Positions 1 through 6,033 of a DNA stretch of 10,011 bases are shown here, piece after piece (position 1 is the stretch's first letter; every line of letters starts with the position of its first letter). Both the position numbers and the translations under genes were made by a program. The stretch is from contig DMFQ01000041.1 in assembly GCA_003450555.1 (NCBI GenBank), positions 560-10,570 on the forward strand. The letters are read 5' to 3'. The DNA is from Ktedonobacter sp. GTDB lineage: Bacteria; Chloroflexota; Ktedonobacteria; Ktedonobacterales; Ktedonobacteraceae. The notes under the pieces are model-generated. The model saw nothing but the letters and a program-made list of their open reading frames with translations. It was not told the DNA's origin and did no database searches.

Positions 1-987
1 GTGATAGTCAACAGTGGGAATGCCAACTGTGCCACGGGGGATGTTGGTTTACTCAATGCCTATCGTATGTCCGAACTGGTAGCAAAGAAGTTGAGGCTGG
101 AGAACGAGTTGGTGTTATGTTCTTCTACCGGTATAATCGGCCGCCAACTACCGATAGAGAAGATTGAGACCGGTGTCGCGGCGATCGAGATGAGCAGAGA
201 CAAGGGGAATGATTTTTCCGAAGCGATCATGACGACTGATACTCGTCCAAAGCGAATTGCCTTGGAATTCCAGATAGAGGGACGTACGGTGCGCCTGGGT
301 GGCGTAACGAAGGGCGCTGGCATGATCTATCCAAACATGGCGACAATGCTTTGTTACCTGACAACTGACGCTGCAATTGCCCATGAATGGATGAAGGCAG
401 AGGTAAAAGCCGCGGTCGATGATTCGTTCAATATGATCTCGATGGATGGCGATATGTCTACCAACGATACCTGTATTCTCTTTGCGAATGGGCTGGCAGG
501 CAATACACCAATCAATGCAGAGCATCCAGAAGCGGAGACATTTCGCCAGGCGCTGCGTCATGTAACACAATACCTGGCGCGCGAGATGGTTCGTGACGGC
601 GAAGGCGCGACGAAGTTGATGATTGTCCAGGTGCGCGGAGCGCGCAATAAGGCGGACGCGGTAAAAGCTGCGCGTGCCATTACGCTTTCACCTTTGTGGC
701 AATGCGCGCTTGCAGGAGAAGATCCCAACTGGGGACGAATCGCAGCCGCTCTTGGTGCAAGTGGTTGTGAACTGAAACAGGCTACATATGATATTTTTAT
801 CGGTGATGTGCAAGTAATGAAACAGGGCCTGGCTGCACAGTATGATCAAGAAGCTGCCCGTCAGGCAATGGTAGGCAACGAAGTAACAGTGGCAATTGAC
901 CTCCATATAGGTGAAGGTAAAGCAACTGCGTGGGGATGTGACTTGACCCATGGTTACATTGACGAGAACACCCTCTATACCCGATAA
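1..987 (+). CDS. argJ: Bifunctional ornithine acetyltransferase / N-acetylglutamate synthase ArgJ, 5'-truncated
   Basis: ArgJ moves the acetyl group from N-acetylornithine to glutamate in the cyclic arginine pathway (cytoplasm). The 328 visible residues lack roughly the first 75-80 of a protein usually near 400. The opening GTG is read here as an internal valine: VIVNSGNAN is the conserved motif that lies well inside the family. Visible hallmarks: the STG oxyanion-hole motif (residues 42-44), KGAGMI followed by PNMATML with the self-cleavage point between A114 and T115 (T115 becomes the N-terminal nucleophile of the beta chain), DGDMSTNDT (about 149-157), GEDPNWGRI (about 239-247), and the C-terminal WGCDLTHGYI. 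argD follows 42 bases later in the same direction, so the two are probably one operon. Whether it also uses acetyl-CoA (the bifunctional form) cannot be told from the sequence. The family call is very sure; the real start lies outside the window. Confidence 0.96.
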   Translation: MIVNSGNANCATGDVGLLNAYRMSELVAKKLRLENELVLCSSTGIIGRQLPIEKIETGVAAIEMSRDKGNDFSEAIMTTDTRPKRIALEFQIEGRTVRLGGVTKGAGMIYPNMATMLCYLTTDAAIAHEWMKAEVKAAVDDSFNMISMDGDMSTNDTCILFANGLAGNTPINAEHPEAETFRQALRHVTQYLAREMVRDGEGATKLMIVQVRGARNKADAVKAARAITLSPLWQCALAGEDPNWGRIAAALGASGCELKQATYDIFIGDVQVMKQGLAAQYDQEAARQAMVGNEVTVAIDLHIGEGKATAWGCDLTHGYIDENTLYTR

Positions 988-1016
988 GATGGGAAGTTTG
1001 GATAAGATTATTTTTC

Positions 1017-1023
1017 AAAGGAG
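1017..1023 (+). promoter_or_regulatory. Ribosome binding site of argD
   Basis: AAAGGAG lies six bases before the ATG at 1030, a strong Shine-Dalgarno match that fixes the argD start. No promoter-like sequence is evident in the 42-base gap after argJ, which fits co-transcription. Confidence 0.85.
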
Positions 1024-1029
1024 AAAACG

Positions 1030-2256
1030 ATGACGACGACGGAGACCAATAAACGTGACTGGGTTGCGCTTGAGCACAAGTACTATCAGGGAACGTTTAA
1101 ACGCCAGCCCTTAACGCTTGTACGCGGTGAAGGGACGAGGGTATGGGACAGCGACGGGAAAGTATTGCTGGATTTTGTAGCGGGCATTGCCGTCAATGTG
1201 TTGGGACATTGCCATCCAGCCATCATAAAAGCGGTTCAAGAACAAGTAACGCAACTCGTGCATGTCTCTAATCTGTACTACAATACGCGCCAGATTGAAC
1301 TGGCTGAGTTGCTCGGCATACAGAGCAACGGAATGCGCTCATTTTTCTCCAACAGCGGCGCGGAGGCAAACGAGGGTGCCATTAAACTGGCACGCAAGTT
1401 TGGGCGCATGCATAAAGATGGCGCATTTGAAATTATCAGTATGGAGAACAGCTTCCACGGGCGTACCCTGGCAACAACGGCAGCCACTGGACAGGCTTAC
1501 TACCAGGCAACGTGGGTACCCATTCCTGATGGGTTCAAGCAGGTACCATTTAACAACCTGGCGGCTCTGAAAGCTGCTACGAGCGAAAAGACTGTGGCTA
1601 TCTTACTAGAGGCGGTACAGGGCGAAGGCGGCATCTGGACAGCCAATAAGGAGTATATCCAGGGTGTACGCCAGTGGTGTGATGAGCAGAACCTGGTAAT
1701 GATCTGTGATGAGGTACAGGCAGGCATGGGGCGAACTGGGAAGTTCTTTAGCTGGGAAAACTTTGACGTGGTGCCTGATGTGGTGACAATGGCAAAAGGG
1801 CTGGCTGGCGGCGTACCTATAGGTGCAATGCTGACGGGTCCACGCACTGACATCTTTACAGCAGGTGATCATGGTACGACCTTTGGTGGCAATCCTATCG
1901 CCTGTGCAGCTGGCATCGCGACGATTACAACCATCCTGGAAGAGAATCTCCTGGAGAATGCTACGAAGATGGGTGATTACTGGCATTCAAAGCTCGAAGC
2001 ATTCTGCGAGAAGTATCATTTCATTGATAGCCCGCGCGGCATAGGCTTGATGCGAGCGGTAAACGTGCAGCACGATCTGGCTCCTACGATTGTGCAGCAA
2101 GCGCTTGAGCATGGGTTGTTGCTCAATAACCTGGGGACGAGTACGCTACGCATGATTCCTCCGCTGAACTTGAAAGCTGAGGAAATCGATGAGGCAGCGG
2201 AGTTACTAGATCGCGCGCTGACAGACGTGGCGAATATGCCCATTGCCAACGCCTAG
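1030..2256 (+). CDS. argD: Acetylornithine aminotransferase (class III, PLP-dependent)
   Basis: The enzyme transfers an amino group from glutamate to N-acetylglutamate semialdehyde, giving N-acetylornithine, the substrate of the ArgJ encoded just upstream. The length of 408 residues is normal. Visible class III aminotransferase motifs in order: SNSGAEANEGAIKLAR (107-122, phosphate-binding), SFHGRT (141-146), EAVQGEGG (194-201), ICDEVQAGMGRTG (225-237, with D227 contacting the PLP ring nitrogen), MAKGLAGGVPIGA (255-267, with K256 as Schiff-base lysine) and GTTFGGNP (282-289). Relatives such as succinylornithine, 4-aminobutyrate or LysW-linked aminotransferases share these motifs; the argJ neighbour decides for ArgD. 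It ends 34 bases before a strong hairpin terminator. Confidence 0.95.
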   Translation: MTTTETNKRDWVALEHKYYQGTFKRQPLTLVRGEGTRVWDSDGKVLLDFVAGIAVNVLGHCHPAIIKAVQEQVTQLVHVSNLYYNTRQIELAELLGIQSNGMRSFFSNSGAEANEGAIKLARKFGRMHKDGAFEIISMENSFHGRTLATTAATGQAYYQATWVPIPDGFKQVPFNNLAALKAATSEKTVAILLEAVQGEGGIWTANKEYIQGVRQWCDEQNLVMICDEVQAGMGRTGKFFSWENFDVVPDVVTMAKGLAGGVPIGAMLTGPRTDIFTAGDHGTTFGGNPIACAAGIATITTILEENLLENATKMGDYWHSKLEAFCEKYHFIDSPRGIGLMRAVNVQHDLAPTIVQQALEHGLLLNNLGTSTLRMIPPLNLKAEEIDEAAELLDRALTDVANMPIANA

Positions 2257-2290
2257 TTGCGGGCTTTTTCCATCCTCTGCTGCTTCTTTG

Positions 2291-2331
2291 ACGGCCAATA
2301 CCTGGATTCTCCAACCGTATTGGCCGTTTTT
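2291..2331 (+). terminator. Intrinsic terminator of the argJ-argD operon
   Basis: The arms ACGGCCAATAC (2291-2301) and GTATTGGCCGT (2317-2327) are perfectly complementary over 11 bp. The loop can form a small inner TGGA/TCCA stem, and a run of five T (2327-2331) follows. On the opposite strand the hairpin is followed by CAAAG rather than a T tract, so it acts mainly for the plus strand and would not stop the convergent YihY-family gene. Confidence 0.92.
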
Positions 2332-2352
2332 CATGTTCATAAGTGCCATTTG

Positions 2353-3435
2353 TCAACGCGTGTCAGCGCTGGCATCGCTATCCGCCTGCTCTTCTTTCTT
2401 GCTGATGCGCTCATACTTCGGACGTATCTCTTTCGGTACTTCGTTCTTATGACTGGCTGCCGCCTGTTCTTTCATGTCCTTTTCAGTCGTCGGAAGATGG
2501 CTTGATACAAGGTGGACCATTGTGGCCAGATCATACGGTGTATTCTGTACGCCCTCAAGAAAGAAAGCGTTGACCTCAGCACCTAAAAACAGAATCATAG
2601 CAAAATAGTAAAAGAAGATAAGAAGAATAAGAAGACCTAATGCACCTGCGAAACTACCCAGAAAGTACGTTACATATAATGGAAAAAGAGCAAGGTACAG
2701 TTCGAGGAGGATTGCTGCTACTACTGACCCAAGCCAACTATTACGAAAACGGATTTTTTGATTCGGAACAATCATGTAGATGGCCTGAAACAAAATATAC
2801 CCTGCAACCAACCCGCCAGCAATACCGCTGAGGCTAAAGAGAATACCGCTGCCAGGAATCTGGTTCAAAGGAGTCTTTTGCAGAAAAGAGGCGACAAAGG
2901 CAGGAACAGCCGATGCCAACACCGCAATCGGGATGAGTACGACAAACAGCAATAACATGACGATGGACAACACATTCTGGGCTATAACTCCCCGTGGACG
3001 AACATGATAAATGATATCGAGGCACCCCTCAATAAAAAGGAAGAGACGTGAACCATTAAAGATAGCGAGAACGACAGCAAAAATGCCCAGGATTCCAGAG
3101 TTCTTGGTCAGGTGCTGAAGAGCAGGTTTGATGATGCTTTGCGATGATGTCGCGGCTGGAAAGATCTGGCCAATCTGCTTAATCACGTTATTATAGGCAG
3201 CGGGATCAAGCCGACCCATGAACAATCCAAGGATGGCGAGCAAGGCAATGACGAGTGGAAACATAGACAGCAGCAGATTATAGGCCAGCCCCGCTGCATT
3301 GTTCCACGCCCAGTCGTTATTGAATTTGATCCAAAATAGCCCTAAAGGTGCAACATTCTTTTTGACGGTTTGAAACACTCGCCCGGCTGTATTCTGCTTC
3401 GTATGCGTTTGCTTCTTTTGTGTATTGGTTACCAT
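2353..3435 (-). CDS. YihY/BrkB-family integral membrane protein
   Basis: This 360-residue protein carries the YihY/virulence factor BrkB domain. These are inner-membrane proteins whose molecular role is still unsettled, despite old labels such as ribonuclease BN. About six hydrophobic segments are visible, near residues 52-74, 113-135, 153-180, 199-223, 234-258 and 262-288. Family signatures are the NNAAGLAYNLLLSMFP stretch (45-60), FNGSR (126-130) before the third segment, and a last helix ending in LFLGAEVNAFF (282-292). The N-terminus is basic and the roughly 70 residues after residue 292 form a charged, probably cytoplasmic tail that is variable in this family. The start is fixed by GAGGAA six bases upstream. 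It is convergent with argD and divergent from the kinase-WD40 remnant, so it is probably transcribed alone. Confidence 0.88.
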   Translation of the reverse strand: MVTNTQKKQTHTKQNTAGRVFQTVKKNVAPLGLFWIKFNNDWAWNNAAGLAYNLLLSMFPLVIALLAILGLFMGRLDPAAYNNVIKQIGQIFPAATSSQSIIKPALQHLTKNSGILGIFAVVLAIFNGSRLFLFIEGCLDIIYHVRPRGVIAQNVLSIVMLLLFVVLIPIAVLASAVPAFVASFLQKTPLNQIPGSGILFSLSGIAGGLVAGYILFQAIYMIVPNQKIRFRNSWLGSVVAAILLELYLALFPLYVTYFLGSFAGALGLLILLIFFYYFAMILFLGAEVNAFFLEGVQNTPYDLATMVHLVSSHLPTTEKDMKEQAAASHKNEVPKEIRPKYERISKKEEQADSDASADTR

Positions 3436-3441
3436 ATCGTA

Positions 3442-3447
3442 TTCCTC
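3442..3447 (-). promoter_or_regulatory. Ribosome binding site of the YihY-family gene
   Basis: On the minus strand GAGGAA lies six bases before the ATG (3433-3435). A TTGACA occurs further upstream on this strand (3468-3473), but no -10 element stands at a normal distance from it, so I do not call a promoter for this gene. Confidence 0.75.
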
Positions 3448-3571
3448 ACAGGAACTTCATCTTCTGTCAACATTCATGTTTTGCCAGGCAGACGAACGGA
3501 ATCTCCCTGTTCATGTGTGTGTTGCTGACCATTTCACTCTAGACTCTAGATACGTAACGATTACGAGCGGC

Positions 3572-3600
3572 GTGACACTTTGTTCTCTATATGATATGCT
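3572..3600 (+). promoter_or_regulatory. Sigma70-type promoter of the kinase-WD40 remnant
   Basis: GTGACA (3572-3577, five of six matches to the -35 consensus) is separated by 17 bases from TATGCT (3595-3600, four of six matches to the -10 consensus). This predicts a transcript start near 3607 and a leader of about 28 bases before the ATG at 3635. The 199-base spacer 3436-3634 also holds two tandem copies of CTCTAGA (3537-3550) and a short inverted repeat, CGTAA/TTACG (3553-3565), just upstream of the -35. I see nothing else in it. Confidence 0.55.
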
Positions 3601-3634
3601 ATTTCTGCTGATGAGTAAAAGTGGGAGGTCGTAT

Positions 3635-3784
3635 ATGATTGATTATGTTGGACAGCAACTCGGCAACTACCATCTTACCTTCTATCATACGGCTCCCGTA
3701 CGTGTAATGGCATGGTCTCCCAATGGAAAGTCCATTGCCTCGGGAGGCGGTGATACTAACATACAGGTGTGGGTTGCTCCTTGA
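3635..3784 (+). pseudogene. Remnant of a Ser/Thr kinase-WD40 protein (kinase start joined to one WD40 blade)
   Basis: A 49-residue reading frame has GGGAGG (3623-3628) six bases before its ATG and a promoter upstream. Residues 2-13 (IDYVGQQLGNYH) resemble the first residues of Ktedonobacteria-type Ser/Thr protein kinases, which precede the glycine-rich loop. The kinase domain is absent: there is no glycine loop, catalytic loop or DFG. From about residue 17 the protein reads as one WD40 blade: HTAPVRVMAWSPNGKSIAS followed by GGGD and IQVW, ending three residues later. The simplest reading is an in-frame internal deletion of a kinase-WD40 gene, leaving both ends joined near residues 14-18. One blade cannot form a propeller, so function is doubtful, although promoter, RBS and frame are intact. 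It could instead be a real small gene. A longer in-frame version starting at 3425 overlaps the divergent gene start and has no support. Confidence 0.6.
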
Positions 3785-3817
3785 GTCAAAGCAGTGAGAT
3801 GCGTTCGCTTAAGCACT

Positions 3818-3822
3818 AAGGA
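3818..3822 (+). promoter_or_regulatory. Ribosome binding site deciding the start of the TfoX-like gene
   Basis: AAGGA lies seven bases before the ATG at 3830. The in-frame ATG at 3794 has no comparable site, and the twelve residues it would add do not look like part of the domain. Confidence 0.6.
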
Positions 3823-3829
3823 TGTAGGT

Positions 3830-4165
3830 ATGAGTCAAATGAAGCAAACAGGGACTCCAGAGGAACTATTTACCAAAATCTCGCAAGCGCTAAGCGCCAA
3901 AAATGAGAGCGTAGAGCAAGGAAAGATGTTCGGTATGGCCTGTATTAAGGTGAATCGGAAGGCTTTCGTCGGCATCTTTCACGGTGAGATGGTCTTTAAA
4001 TTAACAGGCGAGGCGCATACAAAAGCACTGGGTTTGTCAGGTTCAAAGTTATTCGATCCCTCCGGCATTGGAAGACCAATGAAGGAATGGGTTCAGGTTC
4101 CTTTTCCTCATTCTGAAGAATGGCCTACTTTCGCTGAAAATGCTTTAGAGTATGTCGGGAAATGA
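3830..4165 (+). CDS. TfoX/Sxy N-terminal-domain family protein
   Basis: This small protein of 111 residues consists of the TfoX N-terminal domain alone. Visible marks are KMFGMACIKVN (32-42), which corresponds to the MFG signature, a short beta-rich core with KAFVGIFHGEMVFKL (44-58), and the typical ending GRPMKEWVQVP (81-91) plus a C-terminal helix. Full Sxy/TfoX proteins of gamma-proteobacteria regulate competence and have a second, C-terminal domain that is missing here. Stand-alone N-terminal-domain proteins are common in many phyla and their function is not established, so I do not assign a role in competence. It begins 45 bases after the remnant stop and may share its transcript. It is convergent with the methyltransferase-like gene, with ten bases between the stop codons. 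An alternative start at 3794 would give 123 residues. Confidence 0.75.
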   Translation: MSQMKQTGTPEELFTKISQALSAKNESVEQGKMFGMACIKVNRKAFVGIFHGEMVFKLTGEAHTKALGLSGSKLFDPSGIGRPMKEWVQVPFPHSEEWPTFAENALEYVGK

Positions 4166-4175
4166 GAAGGGACTC

Positions 4176-5096
4176 TCACTTGAGCATATATCCGACGACT
4201 TCATATCCCCTACCCGGTCTTCCCTTTGTGGGCAGGTCTGTCAGCCATTCCCAATGATGTTCTTCCAACACGGTAAAGTTCTCACCTACAAGGTCTGGCA
4301 GCACGCGCGGGACTAGCGGCATGCTGCGCCGATGTTCAGCATCGTGATCCGTACCGTAAACATCGAAGACAAAACCACGAATATCGCTGAGCAAGACGAT
4401 GGTACCATCTCTCTCTACTACCTTACGTAAGAGATGCAGGTGAGCCTGGATGATACGCAAGCGAAAGTCAGCAGCAGCCTGCTGATAACGGCGATGGCGC
4501 TCTTGCTCTCCGAGCAATTCAGGAGCAATACGCTGTACATGATCAAGTACATCGAGGAGTGGGTAGCTGAAGAGCTGTGAAAGAACAAGGGAGCTGATGA
4601 CGAGGCCAAATTCACTCGCGTCAACTCCCTCTAGCTCAGGTGGATCGGGAACAAGGCATTGCTCTAAACATTCAGCAGCAATGTCAAAGACCGCCTGTGC
4701 TCCACGGGAAACAAGCAAATCCCAGGACTGTTTTGCAAGCAAGCGGCTCAAATTTGTGCTGACGCCACCACTGATATCACACTGTACCAGGAGCATACGC
4801 TTGCGAAGTGAAGGCGTTAGCAGTTCATTGGCACCTTGCCGCATGGATGCAAGATCCAGGTCGGCGAGAATGACTTCATCGGAGCCACGGACTAACTCGG
4901 CCAGGGGTATCTCAGTACAGGCGCCAGCGCCCAGCACCAGTGCATTGCGCGAAACGTCAGCCTGGCGTTCGCGCAGCGCTCGGAGGATAAGAGAGGAACA
5001 CTGCTCCAGGTGCTGCGGGCTTTGCTGGCGTAGCCTTTCCCGCCGCTGCGCACCCTGTGTCTGTATATTGCTGTATGGTAGGCTGTCAATGCGCAC
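4176..5096 (-). CDS. Class I SAM-dependent methyltransferase-like protein
   Basis: This 306-residue protein shows the pattern of a Rossmann-fold methyltransferase. Motif I is ALVLGAGACTEIPL (52-65). An acidic strand end, VILADLD (75-81), should hold the SAM ribose. An aspartate (D107) follows the next strand in LVQCDIS (103-109). SSLVLSQLF (168-176) lies in the position of the post-motif strand and helix, and GTIVLLSD (231-238) would be a later core strand. The first 48 residues are polar and rich in Q and R. The substrate cannot be read from the sequence. The start is a GTG with GAGG nine bases upstream, and that RBS begins right after the stop codon of the crotonase gene, only 16 bases away, so the two genes are very probably co-translated from one message. 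The family assignment rests on motifs only. Confidence 0.72.
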   Translation of the reverse strand: MRIDSLPYSNIQTQGAQRRERLRQQSPQHLEQCSSLILRALRERQADVSRNALVLGAGACTEIPLAELVRGSDEVILADLDLASMRQGANELLTPSLRKRMLLVQCDISGGVSTNLSRLLAKQSWDLLVSRGAQAVFDIAAECLEQCLVPDPPELEGVDASEFGLVISSLVLSQLFSYPLLDVLDHVQRIAPELLGEQERHRRYQQAAADFRLRIIQAHLHLLRKVVERDGTIVLLSDIRGFVFDVYGTDHDAEHRRSMPLVPRVLPDLVGENFTVLEEHHWEWLTDLPTKGRPGRGYEVVGYMLK

Positions 5097-5112
5097 CAGA
5101 AGATACCTCGCC

Positions 5113-5916
5113 TTATCTACCTTGATAATGTGGGTGGCGCTTCTCTAAAAAGGCGGAGACCCCCTCGCGATGATCCGCGGTATTGATAGCGATATCTTGC
5201 AGTTCCCCTTCAAATGTGAGGATGGTTTCAAGGTCACTTTCAAGCGATTTATTCATCAGTTCTTTGATAAGCGCGTAGGCACGCGTTGGGCCAGCAGCCA
5301 GGCGTTGCGCGAAGGCTGTGGTCACCTTTTCAAATTCATCAAGGGGAACACAACGATTGGCAAGGCCCAGACGCTCAGCCTCCGCGCCGCTCACCTCGTC
5401 GGCTAACATCGCCAATTCCATGGCTTTCCCTACTCCTACCAGGCGAGGCAAGAAAAAGCCGCCACCCGCGTCAGGCACCAGGCCAATCCTGGCAAAAGCT
5501 TCGATAAAACGCGCATTATCGGCAACGATACGCATGTCACAGGCAAGAGCTATGTTACAGGATGCGCCAGCGGCAACCCCATGCACAGCTGCAACGACTG
5601 GCTTAGGCATGCGGCGAATAGCATAGACGATGCGATGATATTTGCGCAGATGTTCGCTGACTTTGACGGGTGTATCACCTCTTGCGGTGCGGATCGAGGC
5701 AAAACTGCGCAGGTCCTGACCAGAGCCAAAGGCTCGGCCTGCACCCGTGAGGATAACACAACGCACAGCTTCATCCTCAGCGGCTGCTTCCAGCACTTCG
5801 CCAAGCTCATCAAGCATGGTATCATTGAAGGCATTGAAGACTTCAGGACGATTCATAGTGATCTTGAGTACATGAGTATCTTCTTGAATGAGCAAGTGTT
5901 GGAAATCAGTGCGCAT
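5113..5916 (-). CDS. Crotonase-superfamily protein, PaaG-like enoyl-CoA isomerase/hydratase
   Basis: The 267-residue protein has the crotonase fold: NRPEVFNAFN (22-31), GSGQDL (64-69), and GVAAGAS (113-119), whose peptide NH groups together with the 64-68 loop should form the oxyanion hole. The two glutamates of classical hydratases (E144 and E164 in rat crotonase) align with N121 and F141 here, while D149 sits in LVPDAGG. That pattern matches PaaG, the ring 1,2-epoxyphenylacetyl-CoA isomerase, and related isomerases in which this aspartate is the catalytic base. An isomerase is therefore more likely than a water-adding hydratase, although no phenylacetate genes are nearby to support the specific pathway. 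The start is fixed by AGGAGG eight bases upstream. It lies 117 bases downstream of holB and 16 bases before the methyltransferase-like gene. Confidence 0.85.
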   Translation of the reverse strand: MRTDFQHLLIQEDTHVLKITMNRPEVFNAFNDTMLDELGEVLEAAAEDEAVRCVILTGAGRAFGSGQDLRSFASIRTARGDTPVKVSEHLRKYHRIVYAIRRMPKPVVAAVHGVAAGASCNIALACDMRIVADNARFIEAFARIGLVPDAGGGFFLPRLVGVGKAMELAMLADEVSGAEAERLGLANRCVPLDEFEKVTTAFAQRLAAGPTRAYALIKELMNKSLESDLETILTFEGELQDIAINTADHREGVSAFLEKRHPHYQGR

Positions 5917-5924
5917 TGAGTATT

Positions 5925-5930
5925 CCTCCT
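5925..5930 (-). promoter_or_regulatory. Ribosome binding site of the PaaG-like gene
   Basis: AGGAGG on the minus strand, eight bases before the ATG at 5914-5916, is the strongest RBS in the window. Confidence 0.85.
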
Positions 5931-5973
5931 GTTGTTTCGTCTCTGGCGGGTTAAGTGTAGCGGTCTGAGGAAG

Positions 5974-5989
5974 CCCAGCAAAGCCTGGG
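5974..5989 (-). terminator. Weak hairpin between holB and the PaaG-like gene
   Basis: CCCAG and CTGGG form a 5-bp stem with a six-base loop. On the minus strand it is followed by CTTCCTC, a poor U tract, so it may at most attenuate read-through from holB. The rest of the 117-base spacer shows no convincing promoter for the downstream gene. Confidence 0.25.
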
Positions 5990-6033
5990 ACAACCTAAAG
6001 AACGATGAACAAGGGTAGCAGCGCGAATCGTCC

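Noticed and set aside
1..3. GTG at base 1 as the true start of argJ
   Set aside because: The following motif VIVNSGNAN normally lies about 75-80 residues into ArgJ, so the GTG is an internal valine at the contig edge.
148..570. Long open frame of 140 codons on the minus strand opposite argJ
   Set aside because: ArgJ motifs prove the plus-strand frame is coding; the opposite frame gives a Cys/His-rich sequence without family resemblance and no RBS.
1262..1986. Several open frames of 100-126 codons inside argD on both strands
   Set aside because: They overlap the intact argD with its PLP motifs and have no domain of their own.
3468..3473. Perfect TTGACA on the minus strand upstream of the YihY-family gene
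   Set aside because: The position 17 bases downstream is the RBS region (GAGGAA), and the nearest -10-like hexamer (TACGAT) is 23 bases away and abuts the start codon.
3830..4165. TfoX-like gene as evidence for natural competence
   Set aside because: Only the N-terminal domain is present and no other competence gene is in the window.
4597..5148. 183-codon open frame on the plus strand opposite the methyltransferase-like gene
   Set aside because: Its product is an Arg/Ser-rich shadow, while the minus frame has Rossmann motifs, an RBS and coupling to its neighbour.
5318..5919. Overlapping plus-strand open frames opposite the PaaG-like gene
   Set aside because: The minus strand holds a full-length crotonase-fold protein with all loop motifs; these are shadows of low complexity.
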